Shown here piece after piece: positions 7,205-14,715 of a stretch of DNA of 16,936 nt. Below the pieces are notes generated by a model. It was not told the DNA's origin. It ran no database searches and saw only the letters and a program-made list of their open reading frames with translations. The DNA is taken from positions 1 to 16,936 of the forward strand of contig CAILKA010000323.1 of NCBI GenBank assembly GCA_903834645.1. Direction: 5' to 3'. Position numbers and translations under genes: made by a program. Source of the stretch: an uncultured beta proteobacterium. Lineage in GTDB: Bacteria > Pseudomonadota > Gammaproteobacteria > Burkholderiales > Burkholderiaceae_C. Each line of letters opens with the position of its first letter. Position 1 is the first letter of the stretch.

Positions 7205-8211
7205 GCAGCCTCCTGCGGCCGACCGGGCGTGTCCGGGCGGGACGGGTGGTGGTAGTCGAGCAGGAAGAGCGGGCGCTGCTTGGTTTCGATGAAAAGCCGG
7301 CCCAGATACTCGCCCAGGATGCCGATCGACATCAGCTGCAGGCCCCCGAGCAGGAGGATGGTGACGATCAGCGTCGGAAAGCCCGCCACGGGCTCGCCGA
7401 AGACGAGCGTCTTGAAGACGAAGACGAGGGCATAGCCGAAGGCGGCGAGCGCGCTCAGCAGCCCGGCCCAGGTCGCGAGCTTGAGCGGCACGACCGAGAA
7501 GCCCGTGATGCCCTCGAGGGCGAAGTTCCACAGCTTGCGGTAGTGCCACTTGGTGTAGCCGGCCGCCCGAGGCTGACGGTCGTACTCGATCGTCGCCTGC
7601 CGGAAGCCCACCCACGCAAACAGGCCCTTCATGAACCGGTTGTGCTCGGGCAGCAGGTTCAGGGCCTGCACCGCGCGCCGGCTGAGCAGCCGGAAGTCGC
7701 CCACGTCCTGCGGGATCGGCACGTCGGACATGCGGTTGATGACGCGGTAGAAGGCGTGGGCGGTGGCGCGCTTGAGCCAGGTCTCGCCCTCGCGCGTGCG
7801 GCGGCGCATGTTCACCACGTCTGCGCCGTCACGCCAGGCCTGCAGCATCTGCGGGATGAGTTCGGGTGGGTCCTGCAGGTCGGCGTCGATCAGCACCACC
7901 GCCTCGCCCCGGGCCAGACGCAGTCCGGCTGACATCGCCGCTTCCTTGCCGAAGTTGCGGCTCAGTCGAGCCACGGCCGCTGCGGGCTCGATGGCCTGCA
8001 GCGCGGCCAGCGCTGCCGGCGTGCCATCGGAGCTGCCGTCATCGACATAGACGATCTCCCAGCTCACGCCCGTGCCACGAAGCACCTGGGCGAGGCGCTC
8101 GTGCAGCACGGGCAGAGCCTCCTCCTCGTTGAAGACGGGGACGATCACCGACAGCGTGCAGCTGCAGGCGGGCGCAGCGGAGAGCTCCGAGGGGGCGATC
8201 AGGACCGACAC
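7201..8211 (-). CDS. GtrB-like polyprenyl-phosphate glycosyltransferase (GT2)
   Basis: A 336-aa GT2 enzyme that would transfer a sugar from a nucleotide donor to undecaprenyl phosphate on the cytoplasmic side. The catalytic domain shows LSVIVPVFNEEEALP, VDDGSSDGT (56-64), RNFGKEAAMSAGL and the metal-binding DADLQDPPE (Asp 109, Asp 111), then QDVGDFRLLSRRA. Two C-terminal membrane helices follow, around FSVVPLKLATWAGLL and TLIVTILLLGGLQLMSIGILGEYLGR, the typical GtrB/DPM1-like layout (about 305-340 aa). The only canonical in-frame start is GTG 8211, preceded directly by a TGA stop and by GAGGG touching the GTG, so the usual spacing is missing. The gene heads the cluster and is divergent from the methyltransferase. 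Confidence 0.88.
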   Translation of the reverse strand: MSVLIAPSELSAAPACSCTLSVIVPVFNEEEALPVLHERLAQVLRGTGVSWEIVYVDDGSSDGTPAALAALQAIEPAAAVARLSRNFGKEAAMSAGLRLARGEAVVLIDADLQDPPELIPQMLQAWRDGADVVNMRRRTREGETWLKRATAHAFYRVINRMSDVPIPQDVGDFRLLSRRAVQALNLLPEHNRFMKGLFAWVGFRQATIEYDRQPRAAGYTKWHYRKLWNFALEGITGFSVVPLKLATWAGLLSALAAFGYALVFVFKTLVFGEPVAGFPTLIVTILLLGGLQLMSIGILGEYLGRLFIETKQRPLFLLDYHHPSRPDTPGRPQEAA

Positions 8212-8321
8212 CCCTCAAGTGTGTCATGGCCGCGGTGGCGCCCGCCCGTTGGCTCATGCCCGTGCGCAGGCGCAAGCGAGGGCGGCAGCGGCGGTGCAGG
8301 GTGGGGCCACAGGAGAAACCG
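8212..8321. promoter_or_regulatory. Divergent promoter region between GtrB-like and methyltransferase genes
   Basis: These 110 bp separate two divergent starts (GTG 8211 minus, ATG 8322 plus), so each gene must have its promoter here. I do not see a confident -35/-10 pair on either strand; the region is very GC-rich. The ribosome site AGGAGA for the plus gene is at 8311-8316. Confidence 0.4.
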
Positions 8322-9230
8322 ATGAACGTCCATACCGATGCCCCGCCGCGCGAGCTCACGGTGGTGCCGCGCTGCGCGCTGCACGCCGTGCCGAGCACGC
8401 TGCTGATCCCGTTGGCCGCCCGGGCATGGGGGGATGAGCGCTACCCCTGGCTGGCTTGTGGCGACCAGGATGCCAGGCGCCTGCTGGCGTGCCTGGAGCC
8501 GGGTGCGCGCGCGTGGCTCGACGATGCGTGGGTGGTGCTCAATGTGCTGTGGCGCACACGCGTGCTCAAGGAGGTGGCCGGGCGCTTCTTCGCGGCCCAC
8601 CCGCACGCCGCCGGCGTGAACCTGGGTTGCGGCCTGTCCAACCCCTTCCAGTGGCTCGATACGGGCCGCAACACCTGGGTCGACGCCGACCTACCGGAAG
8701 TGATGTCGCTGCGGCACACGCTGCTGCCGGCGCGGCCGCCGCGCTGGCGTGGAGTCGCGGTCGACCTGCGTACGCCTGGCTGGTGGCGTCGACTGGGATT
8801 GCCAGCCGGCCGGGCAGCCAGGCGCCCGGGGAAGAGGCCGGCCGAGCCCGTGTTCCTGTTGTGCGAGGGGGTGCTGATGTACCTCCGGCCACCCCAGGTG
8901 CGTGCGGTGCTCCAGGAGTTCGCGGCCCAGGCACCGCCGGGCTCGCAGTTCCTGGCGGACTTCATCTCTTGCCTGGGCGTGGGCCATGCGCGCTGGGTGC
9001 CGAGCCTGGCACACAGCCGCGCGCAGTTCCACTGGGGGGCCGGCGGGTGGTCGGACTTCACCGACGCACACCCTCGGTTGCGCCTGCTGGAGCGGCACAG
9101 CGCCGCTGAAATCCGCGGACTGTGGCTGCGGCTGATGGAAGCCGGTTGCGAGCCGCTGCTCGGGCCGGCTCTCTACGGGATGGCGCTGCTCGGGGTCGCC
9201 GACGCGCTGCTGACGGGTGACGCTACTTGA
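8322..9230 (+). CDS. Class I SAM-dependent methyltransferase, LCMT/TcmP-like
   Basis: A soluble 302-aa protein. The SAM-binding core shows GVNLGCGLSNPFQWL (Gly 102, Cys 103, Gly 104) and WVDADLPEVMSLR, then LLCEGVLMYL (Glu 182), which is the order found in leucine-carboxyl-methyltransferase (PPM1/LCMT) and TcmP-type O-methyltransferases. The acidic residue of motif II is in VDADLPE. I start at ATG 8322 since AGGAGA (8311-8316) lies five bases upstream; the longer frame from 8226 adds an Arg-rich leader without a ribosome site. The stop overlaps the stop of the convergent spermidine-synthase-like gene by eight bases. The substrate is unknown; LCMT-type enzymes methylate carboxyl or hydroxyl groups on small molecules in bacteria. 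Confidence 0.78.
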   Translation: MNVHTDAPPRELTVVPRCALHAVPSTLLIPLAARAWGDERYPWLACGDQDARRLLACLEPGARAWLDDAWVVLNVLWRTRVLKEVAGRFFAAHPHAAGVNLGCGLSNPFQWLDTGRNTWVDADLPEVMSLRHTLLPARPPRWRGVAVDLRTPGWWRRLGLPAGRAARRPGKRPAEPVFLLCEGVLMYLRPPQVRAVLQEFAAQAPPGSQFLADFISCLGVGHARWVPSLAHSRAQFHWGAGGWSDFTDAHPRLRLLERHSAAEIRGLWLRLMEAGCEPLLGPALYGMALLGVADALLTGDAT

Positions 9231-11301
9231 GCACCTCGAAGAGGTTGTTGAAGTCGTCTGTCCATGGGCGCCGGCCGGTGACACCCGGCAACGCGGTGCC
9301 CTTGTCGTCCTTGCGCAGCAGCTCGAGCAGCCAGTCGTTGCGCGTGATGACCACCCAGTCGGAGTGGTACTGCGGGCTGTCCGAGGGCGGCTCGTCCACC
9401 ACGAGCACCGCCTGCCACCCGATCTGGTCGGCGAGCTGCCGCACGACGCCGCGCAGGTCGAGGTAGCGGTTGGTGATGTGGAACACGATGGCGCCGTCGT
9501 CCACCACGTGGCGCCGGTAGGCCTGCATCGCCTCGCGCGTGATCAGGTGCACGGGGATCGAGTCGCTCGAGAAGGCATCGATGGCGAGCACGTGCAGACG
9601 CTGCGGGGCCTCGCGCTCGAGCACGAGCCGTGCATCGCCCAGCGGCGTGACGATCTCGGCCTCGCTCTGCTTGAGATAGGTGAAACGGCGCTTGGCGAGC
9701 TCGAGAACCTGCGGGTTGATCTCGTAGATGCGGTAGTGGTCGCCCTTGCGGCCATAGGTGGCGAGCGTGCCCACCCCCAGGCCGATGAGCCCGGCCCGCT
9801 GCGGCTCGTTGCCCTGGATTTCGCGCATGGCCTGCAGCGTGAGTCCGATGCCTGAGTTGGGCCCGTAGTAGGTGGTGGCCTCACGCTGGCGATCCGGGTT
9901 GCGGTACTGCTCGCCGTGGATGATGACCCCATGCAGCAACCGCTCGCGCGCATTGAGCTCGCTGTCGGGCTCCACCGTCTGCACGCGCAGCGTGCCGTAG
10001 AAGTTGCGCGACATGTCGCTCGCACCCTGGCGCACGTAGCCGTCGTAGTCGTGGTAGGCCACCAGGCAGCCGACCGCGCACAGGGTGCACAGCCCGCCGC
10101 GCCACCAGGCACGCGAGGCCAGCGACAGGCCGGCTGCGAGCAGCGCCGTCAGCGCCAGCGCCTGCGGGAACTCCCACGTCCAGTCGTAGACGCTGGGCGC
10201 CACCACGCCCACGAGCAGGCCGCCCACGGCGCCGCCCAGCGACACCATCAAGTAGAACCGCGTGAGGTGCTGCGGGTGCGGCTTGCGCCGCACGAGCTCG
10301 CCATGGCAGAACATGCAGGCCAGGAAGAGCCCGACGCCGTACAGCGGCACGGCCAGCGTGACAGGCATGATCGAGCGCACCGGTTGCAGCCAGGGGGCCG
10401 CCTCCTGCGGATCCAGGCGCCAGCTGAGCGCGCCGAGCATCCCGAGGGCCAGCAAAGCGGCCAGCGGCACCATCCAGGACGGGCGGTACCAGCCCTGGCC
10501 GTCAAAGGTCAGGATGAAGGTGGTGAGGTAGAGCACCAGCGGCAGCACCCACAGGAAGGGCACCGAGGCAACGTTCTGCGTGATGTGGGTGGTGGTGCCC
10601 AGCAGCATCACCGAACCCAGTGCCGACAGCGTGAGCCACAGCAGCTGGCGGTGCCAGGCGGGGGCGGCCGCTGGCTGCCCAGCGGTGGACGCGACCTCCA
10701 CCGGCTGCGCGGCGCGCGACGCGCCCCGCATCGCCACCCACGCCGAGCTCGCGGCCAGCACCGCGAACACGGCGTAGCCGGCGCTCCAGGCCCATGACTG
10801 CACCTTGACGCTCGTCAGCGGCTCGATCAGGGGCGGGTAGGCAATGAGCGCGCCCAGCGACGCCACGTTGCTCAGCGCGTACAGGCGGTACACCTGCCCG
10901 TGCTCGAAGCGGCGGGCATACCACGCCTGCACGAGCGGGCCGGTGGTGGAAAGCATCAGGTAGGGCAGGCCGATCGTGACGGCCAGCAGCAGCAGGATGC
11001 GCCCGACAGGCTCGGAGTCGGCCTGCGGCTTGAAGGCCTCGCTGGCGACGATGGGCAGCACGGCCAAGCTCAGTAGCAGCAGCGCGGTGTGCACGATCGC
11101 CTGCCGGCGCGCACTGACGCGGCGGATGAGCGTGTCGGCATAGAAGTAACCGGCCAGCAGGATGCACTGGAAGAAGACCATGCAGGTCGTCCACACCGCC
11201 GAGGAGCCGCCGAACCACGGCAGGATCTGCTTGGCGATGATCGGCTGGACGAGAAACAGCAGGAAGGCCGACAGGGCGATCGTGGAGGCGTAGAGCAGCA
11301 T
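9223..11301 (-). CDS. Membrane-fused spermidine-synthase-like protein
   Basis: A 692-aa protein in two parts. Residues 1 to about 430 form about ten membrane helices (start LLYASTIALSAFLLFLVQP, with LPWFGGSSAVWTTCMVFFQ). Residues from about 450 form a spermidine-synthase/methyltransferase fold: GLGVGTLATYG (507-517), YEINP (Glu 527), GDARLVLE, DAFSSDSIPVHL (575-586) and WTDDFNNL near the end. This is the known fused MFS/SpeE-like architecture. The nucleotide loop is GLGVGT instead of the GGGDG of true SpeE, and the usual active-site spacing is altered, so polyamine synthesis is uncertain. Start ATG 11301 has no clear ribosome site. It overlaps the methyltransferase gene tail-to-tail by eight bases. 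Confidence 0.8.
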   Translation of the reverse strand: MLLYASTIALSAFLLFLVQPIIAKQILPWFGGSSAVWTTCMVFFQCILLAGYFYADTLIRRVSARRQAIVHTALLLLSLAVLPIVASEAFKPQADSEPVGRILLLLAVTIGLPYLMLSTTGPLVQAWYARRFEHGQVYRLYALSNVASLGALIAYPPLIEPLTSVKVQSWAWSAGYAVFAVLAASSAWVAMRGASRAAQPVEVASTAGQPAAAPAWHRQLLWLTLSALGSVMLLGTTTHITQNVASVPFLWVLPLVLYLTTFILTFDGQGWYRPSWMVPLAALLALGMLGALSWRLDPQEAAPWLQPVRSIMPVTLAVPLYGVGLFLACMFCHGELVRRKPHPQHLTRFYLMVSLGGAVGGLLVGVVAPSVYDWTWEFPQALALTALLAAGLSLASRAWWRGGLCTLCAVGCLVAYHDYDGYVRQGASDMSRNFYGTLRVQTVEPDSELNARERLLHGVIIHGEQYRNPDRQREATTYYGPNSGIGLTLQAMREIQGNEPQRAGLIGLGVGTLATYGRKGDHYRIYEINPQVLELAKRRFTYLKQSEAEIVTPLGDARLVLEREAPQRLHVLAIDAFSSDSIPVHLITREAMQAYRRHVVDDGAIVFHITNRYLDLRGVVRQLADQIGWQAVLVVDEPPSDSPQYHSDWVVITRNDWLLELLRKDDKGTALPGVTGRRPWTDDFNNLFEVLK

Positions 11302-11387
11302 GGCGTTCGGCCAGCCCGATGCCCGGGTGGCGCAAGGGTGAGGGCGCTCGAGCGTGCCGGCGACCCTCGCGGCGCGGGCCTCGAGGC

Positions 11388-11456
11388 CTAGGGCGCGAAG
11401 TATCGGGCAAAGCGTTCGAACTGATCGAGACTGTCGCGGCCAGCTTCCCGCCAGGC
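11388..11456 (-). other. Short minus-strand frame with a protein-like C-terminus
   Basis: Between dctM and the spermidine-synthase-like gene a frame ending in TAG at 11390-11388 reads REAGRDSLDQFERFARYFAP, an amphipathic helix-like end with normal codon use. A GTG at about 11456 would give 23 residues; upstream the frame merges with dctM out of frame. It may be a gene remnant or chance. There is no ribosome site, so I do not call it a gene. Confidence 0.2.
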
Positions 11457-11481
11457 CACGGCAGAGGCTCTCAGCCGCCTC

Positions 11482-12807
11482 TCACCACCCGATGGCCTTG
11501 GGCAGCCACAGCGCGATCTGGGGATAGAAGAAGACCAGCGCCAGCGCCACGCCCTGCAGGCAGATGAAGGGCACGACACCCTTGTAGATGTCCTGGATCG
11601 TGACTTCCGGTGGCGCCACGCCCTTCAGGTAGAAGAGGGCCCAGCCGAAGGGCGGCGTGAGGAAGGAGGACTGCAGGTTCACCGTGATCAGCATGGCCAG
11701 CCAGATCGGATCCACGCCCTGGGCCAGCAGTACGGGCATGAACAGCGGCACGGCGATGTAGCTGATCTCGATCCACTCGATGAAGAAGCCGAGCACGAAG
11801 ATGATCAGCATCATGAACCAGATGTCGCTGTTCACGCCGCCGGGCAGCCACTCGAACATCCGCGTGATGAGGTCCTCGCCATGCAGGCCGCGGAAGGCCA
11901 GCGCGAACACCTGAGCCATGATGAGGATGAGCATCATCATGGCCGTGATCTTGGTTGTCTCCAGCGCCACCGTCTTCAGGATCGGCAGGCTGAAGCGGCG
12001 GCTGAGAATGGTGATCAGGACCGATCCCACGGCGCCCATCGAGGCGGCCTCCGTGGGGGCGGCCACTCCGCCGACGATGGAGCCGAGCACCGCCACCACC
12101 AACAGGATCGGTGGCACCACCACCTTCCAGAAGCGCACGGCCAGTTCGCGCCGGCTGACCTGGCTGCGTTCCTCCACCGGCAGCGCTGGCATCAGGTAGG
12201 GCGACATCCAGCCCCGGATCAGCAGGTACACGATGTAGACGCCGGCCAGCAGCAGGCCCGGCCCGACGGCAGCCGCGAACAGCGTGCCTACCGACAGCTG
12301 CATGATGTCCGACAGCAGGATCAGGATGAGGCTCGGCGGAATGATCTGCCCGAGCGTGCCCGAGGCGCAGATCGCGCCGCAGGCGATGCCCTTGTCGTAG
12401 CCGCGCCGGATCAGCGTGGGCAGCGTCAGCAGCCCCAGCGTGATGACGGTGGCGCCGACGATGCCGGTGGTGGCTCCCATCAGCACGCCGAAGAGGATGA
12501 TGCCCACGCCCATGCCGCCGCGAACGCCGCCGGCCAGATGGCCCATGACGTCCAGGAGGTCGTCGGCCAGGCGCGACTTCTCGAGCATCACGCCCATGAA
12601 GACGAAAAGCGGGATCGACATCCACTGGTAGCCGGCCACCACGCCGAACACGCGCGCGGGCAGCAGGTTGAAGAGGCTGTCTCCGAAGCCCAGCCAGCCG
12701 AAGACGAAGCCCACGGTGGCCAACGTGACGGCCACCGGCACGCCGATCATCAGCAACACGAAGAAGGCCACCAGCATCAGGATGGCCAGGGTCTGGGTCT
12801 CGAACAT
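11482..12807 (-). CDS. dctM: TRAP transporter large permease (DctM)
   Basis: A 441-aa inner-membrane protein of the DctM family, the main ion-coupled transport subunit of TRAP systems. It has about twelve to thirteen hydrophobic segments, beginning with LAILMLVAFFVLLMIGVPVA. Family-typical stretches are PLFVFMGVMLEKSRLADDLL, ASGTLGQIIPPSLILILL (the conserved GxxIPPS segment) and TEAASMGAVGSVL. The ATG lies six bases after the dctQ stop, so dctP-dctQ-dctM form one transcription unit in that order. Length and motifs are complete. With the TakP/FcbT1-like receptor, a keto acid or aromatic carboxylate is the likely cargo, but the permease does not show it. Confidence 0.92.
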   Translation of the reverse strand: MFETQTLAILMLVAFFVLLMIGVPVAVTLATVGFVFGWLGFGDSLFNLLPARVFGVVAGYQWMSIPLFVFMGVMLEKSRLADDLLDVMGHLAGGVRGGMGVGIILFGVLMGATTGIVGATVITLGLLTLPTLIRRGYDKGIACGAICASGTLGQIIPPSLILILLSDIMQLSVGTLFAAAVGPGLLLAGVYIVYLLIRGWMSPYLMPALPVEERSQVSRRELAVRFWKVVVPPILLVVAVLGSIVGGVAAPTEAASMGAVGSVLITILSRRFSLPILKTVALETTKITAMMMLILIMAQVFALAFRGLHGEDLITRMFEWLPGGVNSDIWFMMLIIFVLGFFIEWIEISYIAVPLFMPVLLAQGVDPIWLAMLITVNLQSSFLTPPFGWALFYLKGVAPPEVTIQDIYKGVVPFICLQGVALALVFFYPQIALWLPKAIGW

Positions 12808-12813
12808 GGGCGT

Positions 12814-13344
12814 TCAGTCGGAAGAGGGGCGGGTGGTCAGTACCCGGATCAGCTCGGCCAGAGCCTGCAGCGCGAGCAGGGCGAATCCGACGGGAATCAG
12901 GCCCTTGAGCAGCCAGCGCCACGGGATGCCGCCGGGGTCGGCCGACTTCTCGTCAATCGAGAAGGACTGGCCTACGTACGCCCAGGACAACTTGATGAAG
13001 ATGAGCGCCACGATCAGCGTCAGCAACGCCGAGGCGATGTTGACGAGCCGTTTCGTGCCTGGCGTGTAGCGGGCGTAGAAGAGATCCACCCGCACGTTGT
13101 CGCCGCGCTGCAGCGCATAGCTCATGCCCAGGAGGATGAGCGTGGCCAGCAGGTGCCACTCGAGTTCCTGCGCCCACACCGAGCCCAGGCTCAGGCTGTA
13201 GCGCAGCAGCACGTTCGTGGCCACCAGCACGATCATGGCCAGCGTCACCCACAGGATGACCCGGCCGATGGCATCGATGAGACGCTCGATGCCGCTGGCC
13301 AGCGTTGTCGCGGCGCCCGGCCTGGGTGGCACGGGATCAGCCAC
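12814..13344 (-). CDS. dctQ: TRAP transporter small permease (DctQ)
   Basis: A 176-aa protein with four hydrophobic segments, the DctQ subunit that pairs with DctM. The mid-section ELEWHLLATLILLGMSYAL followed by QRGDNVRVDLFY is the family hallmark (small helix 2-3 loop with the R-G-x-x-V-R-V-D pattern). I start at GTG 13344, since it overlaps the dctP stop by eight bases and has AAGG a few bases upstream; the longer frame to 13479 is the antisense-like shadow of dctP. The soluble N-terminus is short and Pro-rich. Coupled overlap with dctP and the six-base gap to dctM support a single operon. Confidence 0.88.
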   Translation of the reverse strand: MADPVPPRPGAATTLASGIERLIDAIGRVILWVTLAMIVLVATNVLLRYSLSLGSVWAQELEWHLLATLILLGMSYALQRGDNVRVDLFYARYTPGTKRLVNIASALLTLIVALIFIKLSWAYVGQSFSIDEKSADPGGIPWRWLLKGLIPVGFALLALQALAELIRVLTTRPSSD

Positions 13345-14428
13345 GGACCTTGAGGTGGTAAGCCTCCTCGCTGACTTCCTGCCACCGGTCGTACTTCGAC
13401 TTGAAGGCGAAGTACGAGTCGTGCACCTTCTTGGTGAGCGGATCCTTGATGCCTTCTGCCAGCACCTTCTCCGTCTCACGGCGCAGCGCGGCGATGACGG
13501 GGTCCGGCAGCGGCTTGGCGATGACCTTCTGGTTCTTGATCAGGTCTTCCATCGCGTCGGAGTTGGCCTTCTGGCACCAGCCCTCGCTGATCACGTTGCA
13601 GGCAGCCGCGGCGTTCTCGACGATGGCCTGCAGGTCCTTGGGCAGCTTGCTCCACGCGGCCTTGTTGATCAGCAGCTCCGACACCGTGGCCGACTCGTGC
13701 CAGCCCGTGGTGTAGTAGTACTTGGCGGCCTTGTGCAGGCCCAGCCGCCTGTCCTGGAAGGGGCCGACGAACTCGGCCGCATCGATGACCCCGCGCTCCA
13801 GGGCCGGGAAGATCTCGCCGCCGGGCAGCACCTTCACGTCCACCCCGAGGTTCGCGTACACCTTGCCGGCCAGACCCGGGATGCGCATTTTCAGGCCCTT
13901 GAGGTCGGCCACGCTGTTGATCTCCCTCTTGAACCAGCCCGTCATCTGCACGCCCGTGTTGCCGCAGGGCATGGCCACCATCCCGAACGGTGCGTAGACC
14001 TCGTTCCACAGGTCGATGCCGCCTCCGTCGTAGAGCCAGCCGTTCATGCCCTGGAAGTTCAGGCCGAAGGGCACTGCGGTGAAGTACTGGGCAGCGAAGG
14101 TCTTGCCCGTCCAGAAGTAGCTGTTGGCGTGGTTCATCTCGACCGTGCCAGCCCGCACGGCATCGAAGCCCTCGAAGGCGGGGATCAGTTCACCTGCTCC
14201 GAACACCTGGATCTTCAGGCGGCCGCCGGACATCGTGTCGATGCGCCGGGCGAGATCCACGGCACTGCCCGGGCCTTCCATGTAGAAAGGTGCGCCCTTG
14301 GCGTAGGCGCTCGTCATCTTCCAGTTGAAGGTCTGCTGCGCGGCGACCACGGCGGGAAAGCCGAGGGCGGCGCCACCTGTGCCAGCTGCGAGGCCGCGGG
14401 CAACGAATGAACGTCGGTTCGAGTGCAT
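13337..14428 (-). CDS. dctP: TRAP transporter periplasmic receptor (DctP), Tat-exported TakP/FcbT1 type
   Basis: A 363-aa periplasmic receptor. The N-terminus is a Tat signal: MHSNRRSFVARG (Arg 5-Arg 6), a hydrophobic stretch and VVAA|QQ, with cleavage near residue 30. The mature region begins FNWKMTSAYAKGAPFYMEG. GLKMRIPGLAG carries the conserved carboxylate-binding arginine (Arg 182), and GWHESATVSELLINK (Trp 243, His 244, Glu 245) matches the TakP-type pocket region. COG4663-type receptors are known for alpha-keto acids (TakP) and 4-chlorobenzoate (FcbT1). ATG 14428 is chosen because GGAG lies six bases upstream and the twin-arginine motif then sits at the start; the frame extends upstream to 14560 without a ribosome site. 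First gene of the operon, divergent from the M14 peptidase. Confidence 0.9.
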   Translation of the reverse strand: MHSNRRSFVARGLAAGTGGAALGFPAVVAAQQTFNWKMTSAYAKGAPFYMEGPGSAVDLARRIDTMSGGRLKIQVFGAGELIPAFEGFDAVRAGTVEMNHANSYFWTGKTFAAQYFTAVPFGLNFQGMNGWLYDGGGIDLWNEVYAPFGMVAMPCGNTGVQMTGWFKREINSVADLKGLKMRIPGLAGKVYANLGVDVKVLPGGEIFPALERGVIDAAEFVGPFQDRRLGLHKAAKYYYTTGWHESATVSELLINKAAWSKLPKDLQAIVENAAAACNVISEGWCQKANSDAMEDLIKNQKVIAKPLPDPVIAALRRETEKVLAEGIKDPLTKKVHDSYFAFKSKYDRWQEVSEEAYHLKVRG

Positions 14429-14533
14429 GGAGAGCTCCGGTGGGGTGACTGGGGAGCCTTCAGCAATCGTCGTGCCAGGTTGGCGGCCCGCGAGAGTCAC
14501 TGGACGCACCAACCCGGGTCGCGCGGCGGGATG

Positions 14534-14545
14534 CGGGTGCACCCG
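14534..14545. promoter_or_regulatory. 12-bp perfect palindrome between dctP and the M14 gene
   Basis: CGGGTGCACCCG is perfectly self-complementary and lies in the 287-bp divergent intergenic region, about 106 bp upstream of dctP. A regulator dimer site for the TRAP operon, the peptidase or both is possible. The shorter palindrome ACCCGGGT at 14512-14519 is nearby. No regulator gene is adjacent in the window. Confidence 0.35.
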
Positions 14546-14570
14546 ACCGTTCAGCGGCACGGCACCCCGT

Positions 14571-14591
14571 CACCCCTGGGCCGCAGGGGTG
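14571..14591. promoter_or_regulatory. Strong hairpin in the dctP / M14 intergenic region
   Basis: CACCCCTG (14571-14578), loop GGCCG, CAGGGGTG (14584-14591): a perfect 8-bp GC-rich stem. No T-run follows on either strand, so it is not a standard terminator here. It may be an operator or lie in a 5' leader. Confidence 0.35.
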
Positions 14592-14715
14592 CTCCTGAGG
14601 GTGGCGTGGAGGCGCGCCTCGGCGACCTGTTCCGCGGCCATGGTGTCGACGTCCTCGGCCCCAGTGGCATAGTCGGCCCCCGTCGCCCGGTGGCGCCCGC
14701 CCTTCAGGAATGCCG

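Noticed and set aside
8226..8321. N-terminal extension of the methyltransferase
   Set aside because: Arg-rich leader without a ribosome site; AGGAGA lies before the ATG at 8322.
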